64,000 nt of DNA. It comes from Phormidium tanganyikae FI6-MK23 (GTDB lineage Bacteria > Cyanobacteriota > Cyanobacteriia > Leptolyngbyales > Leptolyngbyaceae). How positions within the stretch are numbered: position 1 is the stretch's first letter; each line of letters starts with the position of its first letter. The notes under the pieces are model-generated. The model was not told the DNA's origin. It saw only the letters and a program-made list of their open reading frames with translations, and did no database searches. Positions 56,661 through 64,000 of the stretch are shown here, piece after piece. Made by a program: the position numbers and the translations under genes. Location of the stretch: positions 62,001 through 126,000 of the forward strand of contig JAHHHU010000011.1 of assembly GCA_019359175.1 (NCBI GenBank), given 5' to 3'.

Positions 56661-59186
56661 ATGCAAGCCGAAGAGACTCAGATTCAAGACAGAGACGATC
56701 GTACCGGATCAGATGTTGAAACGCTCAAACAATCAATTCTGAACAATCTATTTTATGTTCAAGGGAAGTTTCCAGAAATTGCCACGCTAAATGATTACTA
56801 CATGGCATTGGCGTATACCGTCCGCGATCACTTACTCCGAAGCTGGTTGATTACTACCCAAACTTACACGAAGCTACAGCCGCGCGAAGTGTGTTATCTC
56901 TCAGCAGAATTTCTACTGGGCCCACATCTTGGCAATAATTTGATCAATTTAGATATCTATGAGCAAATGCGGCAAGCCGTTCAAGAATTGGGCTTGAACT
57001 TTGATGAGTTGCTAGAGCAAGAAGAAGAACCAGGTTTAGGAAATGGGGGGCTGGGGAGATTAGCAGCGTGCTATCTCGATTCGATGGCGACCTTGGAAAT
57101 TCCTTCGATCGGATATGGAATCCGCTACGAGTTCGGCATTTTTGATCAGGATATCCGCGACGGTTGGCAAGTCGAACTCACCGATAAATGGCTGAAAAAA
57201 GGCAATCCCTGGGAACTGGCACGCCCAGAATGGGCAGTCGAAATTAAACTTGGTGGACACACAGAAGGCTATACAGATGAACAGGGACGCAGCCGAGTCA
57301 GATGGATTCCCGATCGCATTTTAAGCGGTGTTCCCCACGATACGCCGATTCTAGGTTACAAAACGGACACGGCGAATACGTTGCGCCTTTGGGCAGCTCA
57401 AGCCGTTGATTCCTTCGATTTTGCCGCGTTCAATTCTGGCGACTACTACGGTGCTGTAGGGAGTAAAGTATCTTCTGAGAATTTATCGAAAGTGCTTTAT
57501 CCGAACGACGAACAGATCCAAGGAAAACAATTGCGGCTAGAGCAGCAATATTTCTTTGTTTCTTGTTCCCTGCAAGATGTGATCCGAATTCATCATGAGC
57601 GGCGTGGATTACCCCTGGAAACACTGCACGAGAAGTTTACTCTACAGTTGAATGACACGCATCCCGCGATCGCGGTTGCCGAATTGATGCGATTGCTGCT
57701 TGATGATCACGGGATGGACTGGGAGCAAGCTTGGAACATTACCCGCAACACCTTTGCTTACACAAATCACACACTATTACCAGAAGCTTTAGAACGCTGG
57801 TCGGTTAAGCTTTTTGGTGGATTGCTGCCGCGACATTTGGAAATCATTTATGAAATCAATTCGCGATTTCTAGATGAAGTACGCCTCAAGTTTCCCAAAG
57901 ATGACGATCGACTCAACCGGATGTCTTTGATCGATGAATCCGGAGATCGCTTTGTGAGAATGGCGCATCTCGCAACCGTCGGGAGTTATTCGATCAACGG
58001 CGTTGCAGAACTGCATAGCCAACTTTTAAAGCAAGATGTGCTGCGCGATTTTGCCGAAATGTATCCGGAGCGATTTAACAATAAAACGAATGGCGTAACA
58101 CCCAGACGATTTATTGTTCTGAGCAATCCCAGACTCGCAAGCTTGATCACCAGTAAGATCGGTGAAAACTGGATCAAAGATCTAACCGAACTCCGCAAGA
58201 TAGAATCATTTGTTGATGATTCAAAGTTCTGCGAGGAATGGAGACAGATCAAGCAAGCGATCAAGCAAGACCTAGCAAACTACATTCAGAAAGAGAACGG
58301 GATTGAAGTTGATGTTGATTCAATTTTTGACATTCAATCAAAGCGTTTTCATGAATACAAACGTCAGCATTTGAACGTATTGCATATTGTCACGCTGTAC
58401 AATCGCCTAAAAGCGAATCCTGATCTGAAGATCACGCCTCGCACCTTTATCTTTGGTGGCAAGGCTGCCCCTGGGTATTACATGGCGAAGCTGATCATTA
58501 AATTGATTAACTCGATCGCTGATGTGATCAACAACGATCCAGACGTGCGCGGACAAATCAAAGTTGTCTTTCTCAAAGACTACAACGTAAAATTTGCTCA
58601 AAGAGTGTATCCCGCAGCGGACTTATCCGAACAGATTTCAACCGCTGGAAAAGAAGCATCGGGAACCGGAAACATGAAATTCTCGATGAATGGCGCATTA
58701 ACAATCGGGACTCTCGACGGTGCAAACATCGAAATTCGCGAAGAAGTTGGCGAAGAGAATTTCTTTCTCTTTGGGCTAACTGCTCCCGAAGTAGATGAAG
58801 TAAAGGCGAAAGGCTACCAGCCGATCAAGTACTACAGCGAAAATCTGGAATTGAAAACCGCGATCGACAGAATTTCTTCTGGCTTCTTCTCAAAAGGGGA
58901 TGCCGCTCTGTTCAAACCGCTGATCAATTCGCTGCTGTACCAAGATCCTTATCTACTTTTGGCAGATTACCAATCCTACATCGAAGCTCAAGATCGAGTC
59001 AGCAAAGCTTATCGCGACCAAGATCAGTGGGTGCGGATGTCGATATTAAACTCGGCGCGAATGGGTAAATTTTCATCCGATCGCTCCATTCGCGAGTATG
59101 CCGAAACCCTCTGGAACGTTCCACCGCTCAAGGTCTGTCCTCCGGGCGAAGCGTGTTCAATTCATTGCCCCGAATCACTGATGTAA
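56661..59186 (+). CDS. glgP: Glycogen phosphorylase
   Basis: 841 residues from ATG 56661 (MQAEETQIQDRDDR); the frame is open 22 codons upstream without family match. Phosphorylase features: 'LGNGGLGRLAACYLDSMATL', 'NGVTPRRF', and the PLP-binding Lys673 in 'GTGNMKFSMNGALTIGTLDG'. It releases glucose 1-phosphate from glycogen chain ends with inorganic phosphate. The partner pgm is divergently transcribed from the same intergenic region. The C-terminal tail with two cysteines (PPGEACSIHC) is a family-variable extension. Confidence 0.96.
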   Translation: MQAEETQIQDRDDRTGSDVETLKQSILNNLFYVQGKFPEIATLNDYYMALAYTVRDHLLRSWLITTQTYTKLQPREVCYLSAEFLLGPHLGNNLINLDIYEQMRQAVQELGLNFDELLEQEEEPGLGNGGLGRLAACYLDSMATLEIPSIGYGIRYEFGIFDQDIRDGWQVELTDKWLKKGNPWELARPEWAVEIKLGGHTEGYTDEQGRSRVRWIPDRILSGVPHDTPILGYKTDTANTLRLWAAQAVDSFDFAAFNSGDYYGAVGSKVSSENLSKVLYPNDEQIQGKQLRLEQQYFFVSCSLQDVIRIHHERRGLPLETLHEKFTLQLNDTHPAIAVAELMRLLLDDHGMDWEQAWNITRNTFAYTNHTLLPEALERWSVKLFGGLLPRHLEIIYEINSRFLDEVRLKFPKDDDRLNRMSLIDESGDRFVRMAHLATVGSYSINGVAELHSQLLKQDVLRDFAEMYPERFNNKTNGVTPRRFIVLSNPRLASLITSKIGENWIKDLTELRKIESFVDDSKFCEEWRQIKQAIKQDLANYIQKENGIEVDVDSIFDIQSKRFHEYKRQHLNVLHIVTLYNRLKANPDLKITPRTFIFGGKAAPGYYMAKLIIKLINSIADVINNDPDVRGQIKVVFLKDYNVKFAQRVYPAADLSEQISTAGKEASGTGNMKFSMNGALTIGTLDGANIEIREEVGEENFFLFGLTAPEVDEVKAKGYQPIKYYSENLELKTAIDRISSGFFSKGDAALFKPLINSLLYQDPYLLLADYQSYIEAQDRVSKAYRDQDQWVRMSILNSARMGKFSSDRSIREYAETLWNVPPLKVCPPGEACSIHCPESLM

Positions 59187-59261
59187 GTTGAGAACGATTG
59201 TTGCAACCTGAAGAAGTTCCGCTCCGCGAAAGTGGTTCACTTCGTTGTTGAATTCAGGAAG

Positions 59262-59340
59262 CCCCCTAAATCCCCCATTCTGGGGGACTTCAAGCCAAAA
59301 ATTCCGGTTCAAAGTCCCCCAGAATGGGGGATTTAGGGGG
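59262..59340. repeat. Palindromic repeat element, copy 2 (29-base inverted repeat)
   Basis: Begins CCCCCTAAATCCCCCATTCT and ends with its exact complement; the arms (59262-59290 and 59312-59340) are perfectly complementary over 29 bases around a 21-base loop. Each arm itself contains a partial copy of the 54696 hairpin, so the element is a nested palindrome. It lies between glgP and the phosphatase gene; a reading frame starting at 59245 runs through it and is not a real N-terminus. Confidence 0.92.
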
Positions 59341-59403
59341 CAGAAGCCATCGACAACGGAGCGAAAAAACTTGTCAAACTTCTTCTCTTTCATTAATTTT
59401 TTT

Positions 59404-60042
59404 ATGGCTTTAACGCTTTATTTCATGCGTCACGGCGAAACCACATACAGTCAGTCAGGCGGCTTCTGTGGATCGCTTGACCCCGATCTGACTGATGAAG
59501 GCTTACAAATGGCGATCGCATTCGGTAAAGCCTACTCTAAACTCGATTGGGCAGCCGCTTACGTCAGTCCAATGAAGCGCACGATCGCAACCGCAAAACC
59601 TCTGTGTGATGCAGTCGGATTAGAAATGCAATTGCGAGAGGGATTGAGAGAAATCGAATACGGTGAATGGGAAGGAAAAACTCAAGATTATGTAAAACAG
59701 AACGATTCAGATCACTACGTCCATTGGATGACGGAACCCGCTTGGAATGCTCCACCGGGAGGAGAAACCGCCGTTCAAATCGCTAGCCGTTCTGAGTTAG
59801 TGATTACTGAAATCACACAAAAATATTCAAATGGAAATGTGCTAGTCGTATCGCATAAAGCAACAATTCGGATCATGCTGTGTGGATTACTTGGGATTGA
59901 TCTGGGTCGATACCGCGATCGTATTGATACGCCTGCGGCATCGATCAGCGTGGTCGAGTTTGGAAAGTACGGACCTAAATTGAAAATATTGGGCGATCGG
60001 TCTTTTATGCCGGAAGAACTGCGATCGCGCCCTGGAACGTGA
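59404..60042 (+). CDS. Histidine phosphatase family protein
   Basis: 212 residues from ATG 59404 (MALTLYFMRHGET). The RHG motif with catalytic His10, 'YVSPMKRTIATA', 'GLREIEYGEWEG' and a second His in VVSHKATIR define the phosphoglycerate-mutase-like superfamily; probably a phosphatase of small metabolites (sugar phosphate or alpha-ribazole type), not a mutase of glycolysis. The family N-terminus excludes the upstream extension through the palindromic repeat. Confidence 0.9.
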   Translation: MALTLYFMRHGETTYSQSGGFCGSLDPDLTDEGLQMAIAFGKAYSKLDWAAAYVSPMKRTIATAKPLCDAVGLEMQLREGLREIEYGEWEGKTQDYVKQNDSDHYVHWMTEPAWNAPPGGETAVQIASRSELVITEITQKYSNGNVLVVSHKATIRIMLCGLLGIDLGRYRDRIDTPAASISVVEFGKYGPKLKILGDRSFMPEELRSRPGT

Positions 60043-60056
60043 GATTGAGATCGCGC

Positions 60057-60200
60057 TCAAAACTTACTAGCCCCTACTCCATCGATCAGTTCATAGCGAT
60101 TATCGCCGCCGTAACGGGCGAGAAATTCGTCGAAGTTAAGTAGCTTCTGTTGTATTGGCTAGTCGCTAGCTTCGCCCCATGTAGCGATCGCAATAGTCAT
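60057..60200 (-). pseudogene. Uma2-family gene relic (N-terminus only)
   Basis: From ATG 60200 (MTIAIATWGEASD) the frame meets TAG at codon 14, then continues in frame with 'QQKLLNFDEFLARYGGDNRY' and ELIDG, the N-terminal signature of Uma2 nucleases, before stopping at codon 48. The remaining 140 or so residues are gone. Three bases upstream of the ATG another relic frame ends with 'FDMSYDESINRAK' (60204-60290), origin unknown. Confidence 0.7.
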
Positions 60201-60373
60201 AGGTCACTTAGCCCGATTAATGCTTTCATCGTAGCTCATATCAAATAGCAACCCTCGATCGCTATTATGAAACCTTCCATCTGAAGTAAACAGCTATCTC
60301 GCATTGAGACAAAGCTAGTTTCTAAATAGGCGGCACAACGATTGAGTTGAACCACACGAGTCAATCAAGCAAC

Positions 60374-60389
60374 ACCCACTTTAGTGGGT
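60374..60389. repeat. Short hairpin ACCCACT-TT-AGTGGGT
   Basis: Seven-base perfect stem with two-base loop. Hairpins of this kind close the right ends of some cyanobacterial IS200/IS605 elements (recalled), so this may be an IS end relic; no tnpA or tnpB remnant was recognised. Confidence 0.4.
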
Positions 60390-60510
60390 AGTGCGGTTAA
60401 CCTCACGACTATTTGCAGCGTGTCGGTTCCAACGGAATGTTCTACGGAACTGTGTGGATCTAGTGTTCCCAATATGTAACATTTATATCCAGTTCTCGTG
60501 GAACTATTCA

Positions 60511-60674
60511 TTAGACAGAATCTTTCCATCTAAGAGCCTAAATTAGAGCAGTTAGACAGAATGTTGTCGTCCTAAAATCCCAAAATCGGCGATTAGGCAG
60601 AAAGCCGTCGGTCTAACATTCCAAATCAGGGTATTAGACGGAATGTTTCTGCCTAATTTCTGAATTGAAGCAAG
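60511..60674. repeat. Four tandem 41-bp repeats, each a palindrome
   Basis: Units start at 60511, 60552, 60593 and 60634, exactly 41 bases apart. Each opens with TTAGRCRGAA (R = A or G) and has a matching right arm near positions 17-24 ending CTAA (best case TTCTGCCTAA in unit 4). Later positions share AATTC/AATCCC-like tracts. The arms differ by compensating R/Y changes in places. Located 3' of both flanking genes, so not a promoter array for either. Confidence 0.85.
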
Positions 60675-60735
60675 CGCGATCGCTCTCTACTTCACCATCA
60701 GAACGAAGCAAAAAGCTCATCAAACTCGCGTCACT

Positions 60736-61899
60736 CTAACTTGCATTCTGCAATTCCGCAGGCTTCACCGCGAGTTGCTGCACCTGCCCATTCCGCCGAA
60801 CTTGCACCTTCAAGGTCTGACCAAGTTTCGTACCTTCCACCAGTTCTTGAAGCTGTTCTGCTTTGGTGATCGCCTTACCATCGATCTCAGTCACCACATC
60901 ACCTCGACGGAAACCCGCGATCGCAGCAGGCGAATTCGGCAACACTCGCACCACAATCACACCATTCACCTCTGGAACTTCAAATGCAGAGTTCGGATCG
61001 GTGTTGTTCTGTCTGGCAATTTCAGGCGTTAAAGTCGTCATCTGAACACCCAGATACGGATGCGGAATCTTTTCGCCACGCACCAAAGCATCTTTGATCG
61101 ACTTCGCTTTATTAATCGGAATTGCAAATCCAATTCCCATCGCATCTGCCCGAATTGCAGTGTTAATTCCGATCACTTCACCTCGATCGTTTAACAACGG
61201 TCCGCCCGAATTTCCTGGATTGATCGCAGCATCAGTTTGTAAAAAGTCCAGTCGCTTATCAGTCAAACCTACTTGAGCGCTCGATCGATGTAGCGTACTC
61301 ACGATTCCCAATGTCACCGTGTTATCAAGTCCGAGCGGATTACCAACCGCGATCGCCCAATCTCCGACCAGCACTTTATCCGAATCAGCCAACGGCGCAA
61401 CGGGTAAATCTTTCCCGTCGATCTTCACCACTGCTAGATCGGTGACTTCATCAAATCCGCGCACTTTCCCTTCAAACACGCGCCCATCTTTCAGCGTCAC
61501 CGTGACCTTATCCGCGCCATTGACCACATGAGAATTGGTTAAAATCACGCCGCTTTTATCGATTAAAAATCCTGAACCCTGACCGCGCAGCGTTTCCGAT
61601 CGTGGTAGCGTCGAGAAATCTTCCCCAAAAAATCGTCGGAACATCGGATCTTCGAGCATCGGATCAGCCCGTCGTGTGACGGTTTTTTCCGTGTCGATTC
61701 TCAAGACTGCCGTACCCACTTTCCGAACCGCCTCCGCCACAAAACTCCCTCGCTCGATCGCTTTCGGAGCTTGGGCAACTTCTGGAGTCGGTTCTGCTGA
61801 AGCCGATTGCGGAAAAGACATCAAACCGAACAACAACGAGATCGTGACGATCGCACATTGAATTCGGCGCAAATGATTCAAAATCTTAGAGCGTTGCAT
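60736..61899 (-). CDS. HtrA/Deg-family serine protease
   Basis: 387 residues. N-terminal membrane or signal segment (about 13-35), trypsin-like domain with the triad His124 (TNSHVV), Asp154 (TDLAVV) and Ser231 (GNSGGPL), and a single PDZ domain (about 285-380, ending QLAVKPAEL). One PDZ, as in cyanobacterial HhoA/HhoB/HtrA. It degrades or refolds damaged proteins in the periplasm or lumen under light and heat stress. Whether it is HhoA, HhoB or HtrA cannot be decided here. Divergent from the CsoR-type gene; 160 bases between. Confidence 0.95.
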   Translation of the reverse strand: MQRSKILNHLRRIQCAIVTISLLFGLMSFPQSASAEPTPEVAQAPKAIERGSFVAEAVRKVGTAVLRIDTEKTVTRRADPMLEDPMFRRFFGEDFSTLPRSETLRGQGSGFLIDKSGVILTNSHVVNGADKVTVTLKDGRVFEGKVRGFDEVTDLAVVKIDGKDLPVAPLADSDKVLVGDWAIAVGNPLGLDNTVTLGIVSTLHRSSAQVGLTDKRLDFLQTDAAINPGNSGGPLLNDRGEVIGINTAIRADAMGIGFAIPINKAKSIKDALVRGEKIPHPYLGVQMTTLTPEIARQNNTDPNSAFEVPEVNGVIVVRVLPNSPAAIAGFRRGDVVTEIDGKAITKAEQLQELVEGTKLGQTLKVQVRRNGQVQQLAVKPAELQNAS

Positions 61900-62059
61900 A
61901 AGTCATCATCCGTGGAAATGCCGCTGGTCAGTTGTATAGCCATTATTCCTATCCTACGGGTGAAAACAAAATTCGGTTCGGTAGAGATTTCACGCCATTC
62001 TCCACACCTCACACTTAAGGCACTAAGATCAGTAACACTCCATACCACGATCTCACACG

Positions 62060-62401
62060 ATGGCAACTTCAGATGCACCCCGCGACCTTGAGCCGCTGCC
62101 CCACCACGAACATGATCCGGCTCATCCGCACGTTCACACTGAAGAATCGGTGCGACGAGTGATCAATCGGCTCTCACGGATCGAAGGACACATTCGCGGT
62201 ATCAAAACAATGGTGCAGAGCGATCGACCCTGCCCAGATGTATTGATTCAGATCGCAGCGGTTCGAGGCGCACTCGATCGCGTTGCCCGAATGATTCTAG
62301 ATGAACACCTGTCGCAATGTGTTGCGCGTGCCGCTCAAGAAGGCAACATCGATGCTGAAATCGAAGAACTTAAAGCGGCACTCGATCGCTTTCTGCCCTA
62401 A
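62060..62401 (+). CDS. CsoR/RcnR-family metal sensor, InrS-like
   Basis: 113 residues, all-helical DUF156 repressor family. A His-rich N-terminus (HHEHDPAHPHVH) precedes 'NRLSRIEGHIRGI'. His26, Cys58, His83 and Cys87 occupy spacings (32, 25 and 4 residues) identical to those of the nickel ligands I recall for Synechocystis InrS (His21, Cys53, His78, Cys82). The protein should bind Ni(II), or Cu(I)/Co(II), and release operator DNA. No metal exporter gene is adjacent in the window. Its stop overlaps the SDR gene by four bases. Confidence 0.88.
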   Translation: MATSDAPRDLEPLPHHEHDPAHPHVHTEESVRRVINRLSRIEGHIRGIKTMVQSDRPCPDVLIQIAAVRGALDRVARMILDEHLSQCVARAAQEGNIDAEIEELKAALDRFLP

Positions 62402-63057
62402 GCCACCTGAGCGAACAGCTCAGAAAAGGGTTTCGGAGTCGCTTCCGGTTTCGCCACGATCTCTACGATCTTATTGCGGGCGCTCGGTTCAAACACAGAT
62501 TCGATGCAAACCTGAGCGACTTTCGTGCGGGGAATGCTGCCCTCTGACAAGGTATCCGCCGAGGACATGATGATTGCATTCTCGTTTTCTTCGTTTTTCA
62601 GCCCGCCCGGACGCACGATCGTATAAGTCAGCCCGCTCTTTTGAAGATATTCTTCTGCTTGCTTTTTCCACACGAGAATCAGCCAGAACAGATTCAGCGG
62701 ATGGAAAAACTGCGAAGTACAGAGAGAAGTCACCAAAACAAACTGCTCGATTCCTTTCGCTTTTGCTGCATTGACGAGATTTTTTGTACCTTCTAAATCG
62801 ACTTTATAAGGCTGAGTTGGGTCAAAACTCGGCTTGGCTCCAGTCGCACAAAATACGACTGTAGAATCCCCCATTGCGCCAACTAATTTTGCTCCCTCCA
62901 GCACATCACCTTGAACTAGCTCTACTTCGGTTGGCAAAATTGATCGCGCCGATTCGACATTTCGCACCAATGCCCGCACCGGAATTCCTCGATCGACTAA
63001 TTGTTTCACAATCCGTCGTCCCGTTTCGCCTGTCGCCCCTGCTACAAATGCTTTCAT
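62398..63057 (-). CDS. NAD(P)-binding SDR (NmrA/atypical SDR) family protein
   Basis: 219 residues from ATG 63057 (MKAFVAGATGETG); the in-frame start at 63069 adds four. Rossmann motif GATGETG at 7-13, 'VVFCATGAKPSFDP', 'EGTKNLVNAAKAKGIEQFVLV'. The SDR catalytic Tyr-Lys is not placed normally, as in atypical SDRs of the NmrA/HSCARG or Tic62 groups, which act as redox-sensing or chaperone-like NADPH binders. Cyanobacterial and plastid relatives include Ycf39-like proteins. Convergent with the sensor gene, overlap of four bases. Confidence 0.88.
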   Translation of the reverse strand: MKAFVAGATGETGRRIVKQLVDRGIPVRALVRNVESARSILPTEVELVQGDVLEGAKLVGAMGDSTVVFCATGAKPSFDPTQPYKVDLEGTKNLVNAAKAKGIEQFVLVTSLCTSQFFHPLNLFWLILVWKKQAEEYLQKSGLTYTIVRPGGLKNEENENAIIMSSADTLSEGSIPRTKVAQVCIESVFEPSARNKIVEIVAKPEATPKPFSELFAQVA

Positions 63058-63398
63058 ACGTGATCCCAAATTTAGTATTTACAGTTTTTGCTAAATCTCC
63101 TTCACTTTACATCGCACGCAAGAAAGAACTGATCCCACCCGATCTCAGAAATTTTTTGCTATAACTTTCCAGAACCCTTGCGCTCAGAGTAAGATACAAG
63201 ACGAAAGACACTTTTAACTTTTGTAACGCAAATTACGAATCGATTACTCTCAGAATTGGCAGCTTCTACGACACTCAATCAGGTTTGATAGAGATGTCGA
63301 TTCGATAAACTTTCGGTAGAACCCTCTGCTGGAATTGAAGCCTATCTGTATTCTTTAGGGAACCTTGACCTAGAACCACGGCAAACGGAAGAGAGTGA
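63058..63398. other. Intergenic region upstream of the DUF1997 gene
   Basis: About 340 bases between divergent genes. A TATAAC hexamer near 63160 could be part of a promoter. No RNA gene, repeat or further ORF was recognised. Confidence 0.4.
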
Positions 63399-64000
63399 AT
63401 GCAATCGCAACCGACCGATTCTTCGGATTTCGCAAATCCTAATTTCGCCCGTTCCACAGATGCTTCTAACAGCAGTGGAGCGCCGATTCAACCTACGGAA
63501 ACGCTGTTGAATGAGCCAACTGTTTTTTCGAGCCAGTTCATCGATTGTATGGAGATGAATGCCGATGCGCGAACGGTGGCGCAGTATCTTGATGTGCATC
63601 AAGACTGGTTCAGGCGTTGCGCTCATCCGATGCAGGTCGAAGCGATCGGGCAAAACAGTTACGCGCTGATTATTGGGCATTTTGGGGCGTTTGGATACGA
63701 TGTGGAGCCGAAAGTTGGGCTGGATTTGCTGCCGCAGCAGGAAGGCATTTATCGGATTGAAACGGTTCCGGTTCCGGGGGATACGTCGTTGGGCTACGAG
63801 GTCGATTTTCAAGCCGCTTTGCATTTGGTCGAACATCCGAGCCAGAGTGATCCCACAGCAAAAATGACTCAGGTGCAGTGGCAGCTTGATTTGCAAGTGT
63901 CGATTCAGTTCCCACGATTTATCCACGCGCTGCCGGATTCGCTGGTTCAGAAGACGGGTGATCGCATTCTTCGCCAAGTGGTTCGCCAGGTTTCTCGCCG
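63399..64000 (+). CDS. DUF1997 family protein (cut by the window edge)
   Basis: At least 200 codons from ATG 63399 (MQSQPTDSSDFANP), preceded by GGAAGAGAG, a good ribosome site. After a polar Ser/Asn-rich tail comes the DUF1997 domain: 'LDVHQDWFRRCAHPMQVEAI', 'YALIIGHFGAFGYDVEPKVG', 'FIHALPDSLVQKTGDRILRQ'. The family is confined to cyanobacteria and plastids; function unknown. The end is outside the window. Confidence 0.85.
   Translation, partial: MQSQPTDSSDFANPNFARSTDASNSSGAPIQPTETLLNEPTVFSSQFIDCMEMNADARTVAQYLDVHQDWFRRCAHPMQVEAIGQNSYALIIGHFGAFGYDVEPKVGLDLLPQQEGIYRIETVPVPGDTSLGYEVDFQAALHLVEHPSQSDPTAKMTQVQWQLDLQVSIQFPRFIHALPDSLVQKTGDRILRQVVRQVSR

Larger units (their letters stand above)
60043..60735. 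other. Intergenic region with fossils and repeats
   Basis: 690 bases between the convergent phosphatase and htrA genes. From left to right: the Uma2 relic (60057-60200), a second coding-like relic to about 60290, a small hairpin at 60374-60389, an unassigned AT-mixed stretch, and the four-unit 41-bp array (60511-60674). No intact gene seen. Confidence 0.75.

Noticed and set aside
59245..59403. N-terminal extension of the histidine phosphatase
   Set aside because: It is a translation of the palindromic repeat; family proteins start at the MxxxxYFMRHGE position (59404).
60511..60674. 41-bp tandem units as a CRISPR array
   Set aside because: The whole unit repeats with drift; there are no identical direct repeats separated by unique spacers, and no cas gene is nearby.

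Overview
The window reads as a chromosomal segment of a cyanobacterium, probably a Leptolyngbya-like filament or a relative; the genus is a guess. The evidence is the density of the HIP1 octamer GCGATCGC (four copies in the first 1.2 kb), the cyanobacterium-typical proteins (short NifU-type scaffold, DUF3386, DUF1517, DUF1997, LapA-like protein, ClpB2-type chaperone, sucrose-phosphate phosphatase, the N-terminally extended ThiE) and two tRNAs. There is no rRNA, CRISPR array, prophage or intact transposase gene.

Layout. 0-6.5 kb is an accessory patch: a HicB antitoxin facing a HicA fossil, a GNAT acetyltransferase, a GH57 glucanase, NifU-type and DUF3386 genes, a lone MNT nucleotidyltransferase, an M15-like peptidase and a Uma2 gene split by a 268-bp MITE-like insert. 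6.5-20 kb is mostly housekeeping: a histidine kinase, lepA, a UDP-xylose pathway pair (ugd and UDP-glucuronate decarboxylase), plsC, tRNA-Glu, clpB, yqeY and prs. 20-27.8 kb carries membrane and lineage-specific proteins, tRNA-Arg, an intact dedA followed by a broken dedA copy, an ABC exporter and a geranylgeranyl-reductase-like flavoprotein. 28-41.8 kb combines signalling (a response-regulator/kinase fusion, a 1001-residue PAS kinase, a GAF kinase), an SLH lipoprotein, glycogen debranching enzyme, sucrose-phosphate phosphatase, ruvA and an AraC/Ada-type methyltransferase. 42-49.7 kb has DUF1517, thiE-thiS, a beta-helix/SPOR protein, an AMIN protein and a cupin/CocE pair. 49.7-54.6 kb has a toxin-antitoxin pair with an amber-mutated toxin, aroA and a three-gene cell-envelope operon. 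54.7-64 kb has phosphoglucomutase and glycogen phosphorylase, palindromic repeats, a phosphatase, a 690-bp intergenic region with a Uma2 relic and a four-unit 41-bp repeat array, an HtrA protease, a CsoR/InrS-type nickel-sensor candidate, an SDR protein and a truncated DUF1997 gene.

The genes connect mainly through storage carbohydrate: glycogen phosphorylase, debranching enzyme, GH57 enzyme and phosphoglucomutase turn glycogen into glucose phosphates, Ugd and the decarboxylase feed UDP-sugars to envelope polysaccharide, and sucrose-phosphate phosphatase ends sucrose synthesis. The second theme is decay of small accessory genes: HicA, RelE, two Uma2 genes and one DedA are fossils at different stages. 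The most informative structures beyond ordinary genes are the MITE-like insert, whose removal restores a reading frame exactly, and the exact-period 41-bp palindrome array. I found no convincing new multi-gene system.
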